Source of the DNA: an uncultured bacterium
GTDB lineage: Bacteria; Cyanobacteriota; Vampirovibrionia; Gastranaerophilales; Gastranaerophilaceae
DNA: 44,602 nt
Reading direction: 5' to 3'
Assembly: GCA_902766975.1 (NCBI GenBank)
Contig: CACXFH010000004.1
Coordinates: forward strand, 1-44,602
The stretch's first letter is position 1. Every line of letters starts with the position of its first letter. The position numbers and the translations under genes are program-made. The notes below the pieces were generated by a model. It was given only the letters and a program-made list of their open reading frames with translations. It was not told the origin of the DNA and did no database searches. This document shows positions 8,279-16,300 of the stretch, piece after piece.

Positions 8279-9190
8279 ATGCAGGTTAATTCTGTTTCAT
8301 TAAGTGCAAATGCCGCTAATATGGCATTTAAGGCTAACCCTGAGGAGCAAGTTTTTGCGAATCTCAAAGATAGAGATATCAGAAAAATAGCATGGTCAAA
8401 AGCATCAAGCGACGTAAATGACAGAAAGCACCGAGCAATAGATAATATGTTATTTTATACTTTGCCTTTAGCAGGCGGTTTATCAGCTGCTGTAAGAGAT
8501 TTTTCTCCCGAAACGGTTGCAAATCTTGGTAAACATAATATTCGTTCAATGCGTCTTGCACGTTTCGGTTTGGTAAGTGCAAGCTGGGCAGCAGGTTTGG
8601 CGGCTTTGGGTGTTTTGTGGAATACAAAAGATTATTTAGCTCAAAAAATTGATATCATAAAAAATAATCCCGTTATTTCTTCAATTGCTACTTTCGCAGC
8701 AGGTTTCGGTGTATTATCCGCGGTTGATAAATTAGGGTTTAAAGGTTTGATGAAGGTTATCAATTCAGTAGATGATAAAAAAGTCATGCCTTATATTAAA
8801 AAAGTACGTAATGCATTGAATGACAGTAAGGTTTTAAATAAGGCTTCAGAATATATTTCAAAATTTCCGTCTCCCATAAGAGATATCGGAAAAGGAGCAG
8901 CGGAACTCGCACCGTTATTAATCATCGGTACTCAGATTGCACATATGTTTGGACATCAAAGAGCAAAAGCCAATGTTGCATCAAAAAATTATGATGAATT
9001 AAGGCACGCGCAGCAAATGATTCGTGAAGATATTGCAGATGAAAAAATTGCAGCAAAGCATAAAACTATTGCTGATTTACATTCTCAGTACGAAAAAATG
9101 CTTGAAACAAAGCCCATAATTGATGCGCAAACAAATGAGCCTGTTACTTTTGAACAATTTGTAAAACTTGCAACAACTGTTGTGAAATAG
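8279..9190 (+). CDS. Hypothetical membrane-associated protein with N-terminal tag
   Basis: I do not recognise the 303-residue protein. It starts MQVNSVSLSA and has MAFKAN at 15-20, matching the tag seen in four other proteins of this window. Four hydrophobic segments are visible: around MLFYTLPLAGGLSAAV (about 58-73), FGLVSASWAAGLAALGVLW (about 97-115), ISSIATFAAGFGVLSAV (about 133-149) and AAELAPLLIIGTQIAHMFG (about 206-224). A charged, probably helical tail follows. A GTG lies six bases upstream in frame, but the ATG at 8279 is preferred because AAAGGTG lies nine bases before it. It has its own promoter and a strong terminator. Confidence 0.72.
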   Translation: MQVNSVSLSANAANMAFKANPEEQVFANLKDRDIRKIAWSKASSDVNDRKHRAIDNMLFYTLPLAGGLSAAVRDFSPETVANLGKHNIRSMRLARFGLVSASWAAGLAALGVLWNTKDYLAQKIDIIKNNPVISSIATFAAGFGVLSAVDKLGFKGLMKVINSVDDKKVMPYIKKVRNALNDSKVLNKASEYISKFPSPIRDIGKGAAELAPLLIIGTQIAHMFGHQRAKANVASKNYDELRHAQQMIREDIADEKIAAKHKTIADLHSQYEKMLETKPIIDAQTNEPVTFEQFVKLATTVVK

Positions 9191-9212
9191 TTAAATTAAT
9201 ATTTATTACAAG

Positions 9213-9243
9213 AAGTGAGTACTTTTTATTGTACTCACTTTTT
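9213..9243 (+). terminator. Intrinsic terminator
   Basis: AAGTGAGTAC (9213-9222) pairs perfectly with GTACTCACTT (9231-9240) around an 8-base loop and runs into T residues. It ends the transcript from 8260 and stops just five bases before the -10 of the next gene. Confidence 0.9.
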
Positions 9244-9247
9244 GTAT

Positions 9248-9253
9248 TATAAT
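9248..9253 (+). promoter_or_regulatory. -10 element giving a probably leaderless transcript
   Basis: TATAAT ends six bases before the ATG at 9260. Transcription would start at or next to the start codon. The -35 position falls inside the preceding terminator hairpin. Confidence 0.4.
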
Positions 9254-9259
9254 ATCAAT

Positions 9260-10204
9260 ATGAGAGTGGTTGTTTTAGGGAAAGGCTTAATGCTTGCCAA
9301 TATTATACTTGGCATAGTTGATGCAGGTCATGAAATAGTCGGAGTTTTTCGATACGATTATACTTCGAAATCTAAATTCCGAATTGCATTAGAAGATTTT
9401 TTTACTCCTGCGCCTGAGGTTACTCTTATAAATAAGCTCAAATTAAATAAGATAAGATTAAAATCAGCTAATTCAGATGCTTTTCGTCGGCTAATGGTTT
9501 CATTAAATGTTGATATAATAATTGTCGGAACTTGGAAGGAACGTTTAGAGTCTCAAACATATAATATTCCCAAAATTGCCACAGTAAATGTTCATCCATC
9601 TCTATTGCCAAAGTATAGAGGTCCTAATCCGTATATGCAAACGATACTCCACGGAGAAAAATTTTCAGGAGTGACAATACATCTTGTTAATGATGAATAC
9701 GATGCAGGTTCTGTTTTAAAGCAGGATAGGGTGAGAATTTATGATACCGATACTTCAAATGAACTTAGAATGCGAACAGTTGTCAAGGCAAGAGAACTTG
9801 TGAGTGAATTTCTAAATGATTTAAATGAAAAAATATTAACTCCAGTTAAGCAAGATGATAAATATGCTACATATTTCCCTTCTATTACCGGTGAAGAAAT
9901 GATGCTTGATTTTGAATTACAAAGTTCTGATGAAATTTCAAGAACAATAAGGGCGCTCCATCCGTTTTTACCGACATATATTACATATAAAAATGTTTAT
10001 TTTATTGTTGACCCTTATAATTTCAAAATATCGGATAATGCAGTCAAATACTCTCCTAATTCAATAATAAGCAAAGATCCTCAGAAACTATCAATAACTG
10101 TTGTATGCAGCGATAATAAAGCAATTTGCTTTAGAAATCTTAAACTGTATAAGCATCGTAGGGTAAAACAGTATATAAATAAGTACGTAGAAATTACAAA
10201 ATAA
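9260..10204 (+). CDS. Formyltransferase family protein (Fmt-like)
   Basis: The 314-residue protein has the folate-dependent formyltransferase fold. It starts MRVVVLGKGLMLANIIL, like a Rossmann strand. The catalytic region NVHPSLLPKYRGPNPY...GVTIHLVNDEYDAGSVL contains the conserved Asn, His and Asp. The C-terminal part (from about residue 205) is Fmt-like but diverged. It could be methionyl-tRNA formyltransferase, which fits the length, or a paralogue acting on a nucleotide sugar or amino acid; the early region lacks Fmt's usual fMet-tRNA loop sequence as I know it. A GTG start 45 bases upstream is rejected because it lies in the terminator. No Shine-Dalgarno is present. The gene may be leaderless. 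Confidence 0.8.
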   Translation: MRVVVLGKGLMLANIILGIVDAGHEIVGVFRYDYTSKSKFRIALEDFFTPAPEVTLINKLKLNKIRLKSANSDAFRRLMVSLNVDIIIVGTWKERLESQTYNIPKIATVNVHPSLLPKYRGPNPYMQTILHGEKFSGVTIHLVNDEYDAGSVLKQDRVRIYDTDTSNELRMRTVVKARELVSEFLNDLNEKILTPVKQDDKYATYFPSITGEEMMLDFELQSSDEISRTIRALHPFLPTYITYKNVYFIVDPYNFKISDNAVKYSPNSIISKDPQKLSITVVCSDNKAICFRNLKLYKHRRVKQYINKYVEITK

Positions 10205-10206
10205 TA

Positions 10207-10440
10207 TTAGCTTTTAAAATAATCACAAATCAATTTTTCGCCTCTGCGAGGCATCAAATGTCTGATTCTGTTAGCTATAGTATTATTCTTTAAATCATCA
10301 AGCTGTTTTTTTAGTATGGCTTTTTCTATTAAAACCTTATTATATAAATCGGCGCAGATATCACTCTTATCAATATGTTGTTTTAACTTTGCCAGTTGTA
10401 ATTCTTTTTCATTTATAGATGCAATAAGATGTTTCTTCAC
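10207..10440 (-). CDS. Small hypothetical coiled-coil protein
   Basis: The 77-residue basic protein is predicted to be mostly one coiled coil (INEKELQLAKLKQHI, then VLIEKAILKKQLDDLKNN). It ends in a basic segment, IRHLMPRRGEKLICDYFKS. It starts at GTG, with AAAGGT about 11 bases upstream. It is not recognised, and no other start is available. It is convergent with the formyltransferase gene, with two bases between the stops. Confidence 0.5.
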   Translation of the reverse strand: MKKHLIASINEKELQLAKLKQHIDKSDICADLYNKVLIEKAILKKQLDDLKNNTIANRIRHLMPRRGEKLICDYFKS

Positions 10441-10494
10441 TTTTATATAGACCTTTCTGTTTACACATGAAGAATATACTCTTTGGACAAATTT

Positions 10495-10518
10495 AAAATC
10501 AACTTTTTAGGTGATTTT
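10495..10518 (-). terminator. Possible weak terminator of the 2-oxoacid oxidoreductase operon
   Basis: AAAATCA (10495-10501) and TGATTTT (10512-10518) form a 7-bp stem just past the gamma-subunit stop, ending in T residues on the minus strand. The stem is AT-rich and short. Confidence 0.35.
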
Positions 10519-10521
10519 GAA

Positions 10522-11070
10522 TTAAACTTTCAATAAATCATACTCATAACCGAGTTTTAAAGCTTCAATATTTTTGGGTATAAGATTTGCTCTGCGAGCC
10601 GGAATTACGTTGTGTAATGCCTTTTCCAAAGTTTCTAATGAAATCAATTTGCTCACTTTTGATAAAGCCCCGAGAGCTAAAATATTTGACATTTTAATAT
10701 TGCCTAATTTATCCTGAGCAAGTTTTGTAATCGGAACGAAGATATAATTAATATCCTCTCTTGTTTTTTTGATTACCGCAAGTGAAGAATTAACAATGAT
10801 AGAACCGCCTTTTTTAACCCAAGATACATATTTGTCAAATGATGCCTGATTTAGCACTATTATAAAATCTGCACTTGTTTTTTGTACTGCCCCAACTTCT
10901 TCTTCTGACATGACAACAGTACAATTGACTGTTCCGCCTCTCATCTCTGCACCGTAAGACGGATACCATGTAACGTTTTTATCGTCAATCATAAAACCGT
11001 TTGCCAAAACTTCTCCGGCAAGTAAAACCCCTTGTCCGCCAAATCCTGCAATTATAAAGTCTTTTTCCAT
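10522..11070 (-). CDS. 2-oxoacid:ferredoxin oxidoreductase, gamma subunit
   Basis: The 182-residue protein is the gamma subunit of an anaerobic 2-oxoacid:ferredoxin oxidoreductase. It has the family signature AGFGGQGVLLAGEVLA near the N-terminus, then WYPSYGAEMRGGTVNC, and the late ALGALSK motif. It acts in the cytosol with the alpha, beta and ferredoxin subunits encoded just upstream in the same operon. It is the last gene of the operon, 22 bases after the beta subunit. The sequence does not tell whether the complex prefers 2-oxoglutarate or branched-chain 2-oxoacids. Confidence 0.93.
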   Translation of the reverse strand: MEKDFIIAGFGGQGVLLAGEVLANGFMIDDKNVTWYPSYGAEMRGGTVNCTVVMSEEEVGAVQKTSADFIIVLNQASFDKYVSWVKKGGSIIVNSSLAVIKKTREDINYIFVPITKLAQDKLGNIKMSNILALGALSKVSKLISLETLEKALHNVIPARRANLIPKNIEALKLGYEYDLLKV

Positions 11071-11092
11071 AATATCTTTCCTATAACTTAAA

Positions 11093-11845
11093 TTATTTTT
11101 CTGCTGTAATATCTTTGTAAATCCCCGGTTTAAATACCGGCATCATTTCATTTTTAACTCTTTCATGAGCTTTTTGCGGGGTCATTTTCCAGTTTGTCGG
11201 ACAAGTTGAAAGAATTTCTACAAATCCAAATCCCAAACCTTTAATTTGAACTTCAAAAGCTTTTTTTATTGCTTCTTTAGCCTTGCGAATATTCGGTACC
11301 GTATCCAGTGATACTCTTGCGCTGAATGCAGTTCCGTCACATAATGCAATATGTTCCGCAATTTTAATAGGATACCCATAGTATTCAAGATTTCGTCCTG
11401 TCGGAGACGTTGTTGTAACCTGCCCTAAAATTGTCGTCGGTCCAAGCTGCCCGCCTGTCATTCCGTATGTGGTATTGTTTATACAAATAGCTGAAAGATT
11501 TTCCCCTCTTAATGCAGCGTGCATGCTTTCTGCCAAGCCTATTGATGCAAAATCCCCGTCGCCTTGGTAAGTAAATACAAATTTATCAGGGCATGCTCTC
11601 TTTATTCCTGTTGCCTCAGCCAATGCTCTGCCGTGAGGAGCTTCCAGCGAATCTACATTTAAAAAATCGTATATTGTAACAGAGCAGCCTATAGAGCAGG
11701 CAGCTATTGCCTTTTCTGTTAAGCCCAGTTCCTCAAGACATTCAGCCACAAGTCTTATAGCGACTCCGTGGTCACACCCCGGACAAAATGTGTACTTTGC
11801 ATCTTTTCTAAATGATTCGGGAATTTTAAAAACTTGCGTTGCCAT
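11093..11845 (-). CDS. 2-oxoacid:ferredoxin oxidoreductase, beta (TPP-binding) subunit
   Basis: This 250-residue subunit carries thiamine pyrophosphate and a cluster ligand region. Visible are FCPGCDHGVAIRL near the N-terminus, ACSIGCSV, and the TPP motif GDGDFASIGLAE...INNTTYGMTGGQ. With the alpha subunit it decarboxylates a 2-oxoacid oxidatively, makes an acyl-CoA and reduces ferredoxin. Its ATG overlaps the alpha-subunit stop by one base (TAATG), so translation is coupled. Length and motifs match VorA/KorB-type subunits. Confidence 0.93.
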   Translation of the reverse strand: MATQVFKIPESFRKDAKYTFCPGCDHGVAIRLVAECLEELGLTEKAIAACSIGCSVTIYDFLNVDSLEAPHGRALAEATGIKRACPDKFVFTYQGDGDFASIGLAESMHAALRGENLSAICINNTTYGMTGGQLGPTTILGQVTTTSPTGRNLEYYGYPIKIAEHIALCDGTAFSARVSLDTVPNIRKAKEAIKKAFEVQIKGLGFGFVEILSTCPTNWKMTPQKAHERVKNEMMPVFKPGIYKDITAEK

Positions 11846-12909
11846 TATATCAACTCCTCTATCTGACTTACTATTTCCTCAGGGGACGGCGGAGCTCCTA
11901 CAGGTTTTTTAATTAGTCTTACAGGAACTTTCCCGTTTACAGCCAATTTAACATCCTGTATCATTTGTCCCATATTAACTTCAACACTTATAATCATTTT
12001 AACCTTTGCCGACAACTCTTGTAAACGTTTTGTAGGGAACGGAAATAAGGTAATCGGTCTTAATATTCCTACTTTTAGTCCTCTTTGTCTGCATATTTTT
12101 GCGGCTGTTTTAGCGTTTCTTGCCGTTGAACCAAAACTTACCAATACTATATCAGCATCTTCTGTTCCGATTTCTTCCCATTCCGTTTCATTTTCTTCAA
12201 TTTGTTTGTATTTTGCAAAGAGTTTTTCCAAATAAACACATTGATTATCAGCAAGCGGTGCATAAGAACGTATTATTCTGGCATCACGTCCTTTTGCCCC
12301 TGTTAGTTTCCAATCGGAATTATCAATTTCCGGATATGGATATTCCTTGAATTGTACCGGCTCCATCATTTGTCCTAACAATCCGTCAGCTAACAGTACG
12401 GTAGGGTTACGATACTTTTGAGCCAAATAAAATGCTTTGTATGTCAAATCGGCACATTCCTGAACAGTTGAAGGTGCCAAAACTATAAGTTTATAATCCC
12501 CGTTTCCGCCCCCTCTTGTAGCTTGAAAGTAATCCCCTTGTGAAGGATAAATGTTTCCTAATCCCGGACCGCCGCGCATTACGCTTATCAATACGACGGG
12601 CAATTGGTCTGATGCGGCATAAGATAGCCCTTCCTGCATAAGTGCCACCGCGCATGATGAAGATGAGGTCATTGCTTTTACCCCCGTAGAGCATGCCCCG
12701 ATTGTCATATTTATCGCTGCAAGTTCACTTTCCGCTGATACATAAGCTCTGCCAAGCTCTTGCATTTTCCCGCTCATAAATTCTCCAATTTCACTCTGCG
12801 GTGTTATCGGGTACCCAAAATAACATTGGCACCCTGCAAGAACTGCTGCATTAGCTATTGCATAATTCCCTTTCATCAAAACTTTTTTATCAGTTATTGT
12901 TGCCGTCAT
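11845..12909 (-). CDS. vorB: 2-oxoacid:ferredoxin oxidoreductase, alpha subunit (VorB/KorA type)
   Basis: The 354-residue alpha subunit begins after a short leader with MKGNYAIANAAVLAGCQCYFGYPITPQSEI, typical of this family. TSSSSCAVALMQEG and MRGGPGLGNIYPSQGDYFQATRGGGNGDY follow, and then the C-terminal domain that precedes the thioredoxin-like end. The wording around MRGGPGLG...GQMMEPV is closest, in my memory, to proteins annotated VorB (3-methyl-2-oxobutanoate:ferredoxin oxidoreductase). 2-oxoglutarate specificity (KorA) cannot be excluded. It is the second gene of the four-gene operon, with AAAGG about 10 bases before the ATG, and it overlaps the beta gene by one base. Confidence 0.92.
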   Translation of the reverse strand: MTATITDKKVLMKGNYAIANAAVLAGCQCYFGYPITPQSEIGEFMSGKMQELGRAYVSAESELAAINMTIGACSTGVKAMTSSSSCAVALMQEGLSYAASDQLPVVLISVMRGGPGLGNIYPSQGDYFQATRGGGNGDYKLIVLAPSTVQECADLTYKAFYLAQKYRNPTVLLADGLLGQMMEPVQFKEYPYPEIDNSDWKLTGAKGRDARIIRSYAPLADNQCVYLEKLFAKYKQIEENETEWEEIGTEDADIVLVSFGSTARNAKTAAKICRQRGLKVGILRPITLFPFPTKRLQELSAKVKMIISVEVNMGQMIQDVKLAVNGKVPVRLIKKPVGAPPSPEEIVSQIEELI

Positions 12910-12940
12910 TTGTTAATAACCTTTCAATTCGTAAGTAATT

Positions 12941-13153
12941 TTATCCTCGATAAACTTCAGTAATCGCCAAATCAGGACATCTTGTTGCACACATCGCGCA
13001 TCCTAAACATTGATGTTGCGGATCTTGAAATTCTACCACTCTGTTACCCAAATTATTAGTATCGTCACTAACCTTTATAAGATTCTTAGGACATTCATCA
13101 ATACATAAATAACAAGCTTTACACTTTGATTTATCAATTACAATGCTGCTCAT
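12941..13153 (-). CDS. Ferredoxin-type delta subunit, two [4Fe-4S] clusters
   Basis: The 70-residue protein has two complete cluster motifs: CKACYLCIDECP (with an extra residue spacing of CxxCxxCxxxCP) and CLGCAMCATRCP. It passes electrons from the 2-oxoacid oxidoreductase core to free ferredoxin. It is the first gene of the operon, 31 bases before the alpha subunit. The ribosome site AGAGGG lies six bases from the ATG. A fused or separate delta ferredoxin of this size is typical of VOR/KOR complexes. Confidence 0.92.
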   Translation of the reverse strand: MSSIVIDKSKCKACYLCIDECPKNLIKVSDDTNNLGNRVVEFQDPQHQCLGCAMCATRCPDLAITEVYRG

Positions 13154-13332
13154 GATATCCCTCTCAAAACTATATACATTATCAATATTAACACTAACTT
13201 TTTTTTTATACCTCTTTATTTTTTTTTATGCTTAACATTTGTAATAAATCTCCGTAAAATATTTTACTAATGCTTTTAAAACTGATAAAATTAGCATGTA
13301 GGGATAGTATTTATTATGTTAAGGGATAAAAA

Positions 13333-16300
13333 ATGGCTCAGGATATAGACAAAGTAATAGATTTACTCAATGACATTAAAAAAACTAACAATTCAAATGC
13401 CGACAGCTTTGACAGGTTGCTTTCGGCTATAAATTCAAAACTTGATATGTCTGCTCAGGGCAGTGTTATTGAACTTTTGAAGGCTTGTACGAGTGAACTT
13501 TCCAATTTATTTGATGATAAATACTCTAATACTTTAGTCAGAATTGAAGATATTGAAAAGGCGTTAAAAGCTATATATGATTCCCTTGAAATTGGTGTAA
13601 AAGGTGCTGACTTAAAAGAATTATTTGAAGTCCTGAGCAAAAATATAAATAATTTTTACTCTGAAGCCAGACAACAAAAGGCAATTATTGCCGGTATCGA
13701 AACAAAAATTTCGGATTTATCGAGCAACAAAACGGATAAAGATGATATCTTGCGTACAATTTCGCTTTTGAGAAATGATTTTGGAACAATTAATTCATCT
13801 TATAAAACATCTTTTGATGATATAAATTCATCGTTAAAATCAATTATATCCACAATAAAAAGTATCGATCCTTTAAAAAACGGAGAAACTGTTATTGCTC
13901 AAATAGACATAATGTTTAAATCTATTCATGAGATAGCATCTTTGTTGCAGGATATCCGCACGAATGAGGAAAATTTGGAAAATCTGGTTGCTAAAGTTGT
14001 AACTAATGAAGATTTAAAAGTGACACACGGAGTAATTGAGTCTATAGTCGAAAAAACGAAAGACATTGAAGGTAAATTAGAATTAAATGCTCAAAGGCAA
14101 GATATAAGTGAGTTGCAAAAATCTATTGATTTTCTGTACAATAATTCATCTTCAAAAGATGATGCGAAAAATCTTTCGCTTCAGGCTGAAAATATTCTCT
14201 CTCAAGCTGAAGAAATAAAACAGTCACTGGGTGAGGTCGCGCAGCATATTGAAAATATTCCGGATGCGACAGATTTAAGTAACGGTTTAATGAAGTTGTA
14301 TGACCAAATTGACAGATTAAATGAAAGTATTACCGGCGAGAATACTAATGAAGATATTTCTGCTGAAATAAAAAATCTTAATGATGAAATTGATACGATA
14401 AAAAACATTATTGCTGATTTAAGTGAAGTTCTTTCTGCAAAAATTTCAAAAACTCTCGATAATTCTTCATTTACGGATGATTTTATTGCCGGAGTTAAAA
14501 ATCTTATAAATGACTTGCCTTGTAAGGATGATATTGAAAAAATTATTGAAAACAGCAAGATTTTGAATGAGATTAATAAAAATACAACGAGTATTTCCGA
14601 GCAATTAAACATATTGCCGGTCATAAAAGAAAATGTCGAGGACATAATAAATAAATTGCCCAATATTGATATAAAAGATGAACTTTCAACAATTTATAAT
14701 AAGACAAATTCAATTGAGAATTGGCTTATTGAGTCTCATTCAAAAGAGAATTCGGATACAGGTTCTACTGACACTGTTTCAGGAGCTGCATTTGACAGAT
14801 TGCATAAAAAACTGGACACTCTGCGTGATGATGTTGATGAATTAAAAGATAATGATGAAAAAGTGTTGCGCAACAATAGCGACATTGAAAATAATATTGC
14901 TTTAATTTCCGATTTTGTAAAAAATAATTCTACTCTTGATGAAGAATACATCAAATCTGAATTTAGTACTATTAAATCTATGATAGAAAGCTGTGCTCAG
15001 GATTTTGATAATTTTGATTCCGAAAATAAGGATTTAGTATCAATAAAAGAGTATTTAGCTCAAATTAAAGAGCTTATTAATCTTAATGTAAACGAAAAAC
15101 TATACGGCAAACTTCTAAACATCGAAGATACAATAGTGAATAATCATACATTTAATGAATCTGCGTTTTCTCAGGTAATAGAAAAAATTAACAATTTAAA
15201 ATCTGATAGAAATCAGGAGGCAGATGAACAAATTGCTCAAGCAATATCGGAATTATCAGCTTTGCAAGGACAAATTCAAGGTTTGCAGGAAAGTTTTTCC
15301 TCAAAAAATTCGGAAATATCCGAAAATCCTGTTGAAAAGTATTGTGCCGTTGTTGAAGAATTTTTATCTGATAAATTGTCGGATATCAATAATAACATAA
15401 CAAATATTACAAATTGTACCGGCAGCAAATTGGATAACGGTTTTGCTTATCAATCCGATTTATTGGAGCAAAAAACAGCAAAATTACAAGAATTAATTGA
15501 GCAGCTTATTGCCGATAAAAATCCTGCAGCTTCGGACGTAAATGAAAAATTATTAAATGCAAACGATGTCTTAGACGATTTTCGCAGAGAATTGCAATTT
15601 GTATCTACGGATATCAATGAAGGTATCAATAAGTGCAATACCCAAATCCTGGACGAAATAACTCCAATTAAAGATATTCTGAGTCAAATTAGTGAAAGCA
15701 TAAGTTCAAATTCTTTAAAAAATGATGTTGAAAATTTAAACGAAAGTCTTGTTAATGCACCTGAATTGTCCGAAATTCGAAATGATATTGAGGATTTATA
15801 CGGAAGATTAACAGAAAAGTTTATTGAAAATGAAAACAATTTGAAAGACTTTGTACTTACTGATACAGATTCAATAATTATAAAACTGGATAATTTAAAA
15901 GATTATGTTGAAGAATCATTAAATTCGTTTATTCCGCCCGATGTCGGTAATATGAAAGAACTAAATGATTTTGTTAATAATATAAATGATTTCAAAGACT
16001 CTCTTGCTCAGTTGCTAACTTTGACTGCGGATGAAATAAAACGCGAAATAGCTGAACAAAGCAAAGAAATAAAGTCCATGATTGCTGTTGCAAATAATCA
16101 TGATGATATTATTTCTGCAATTGACGAATTGAAAAAATGTTTTAAAAACAAAAAGCAAAAAGATGTCGGTGATGGTGAGGCAATTCAACAGATTTACAAT
16201 GTTGATGATGATTCGATTTTACAATTAAAGGATGAATTTGATAAATATTCTCAACAAATTGAAAAATTATCAAATGATAATTCTCAAATTTGTTCTGTGT

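Noticed and set aside
9215-9259. GTG-initiated 15-residue extension of the formyltransferase
   Set aside because: It lies within the terminator hairpin and upstream of the -10 box, and the homologous sequence begins at MRVVVLGKG.
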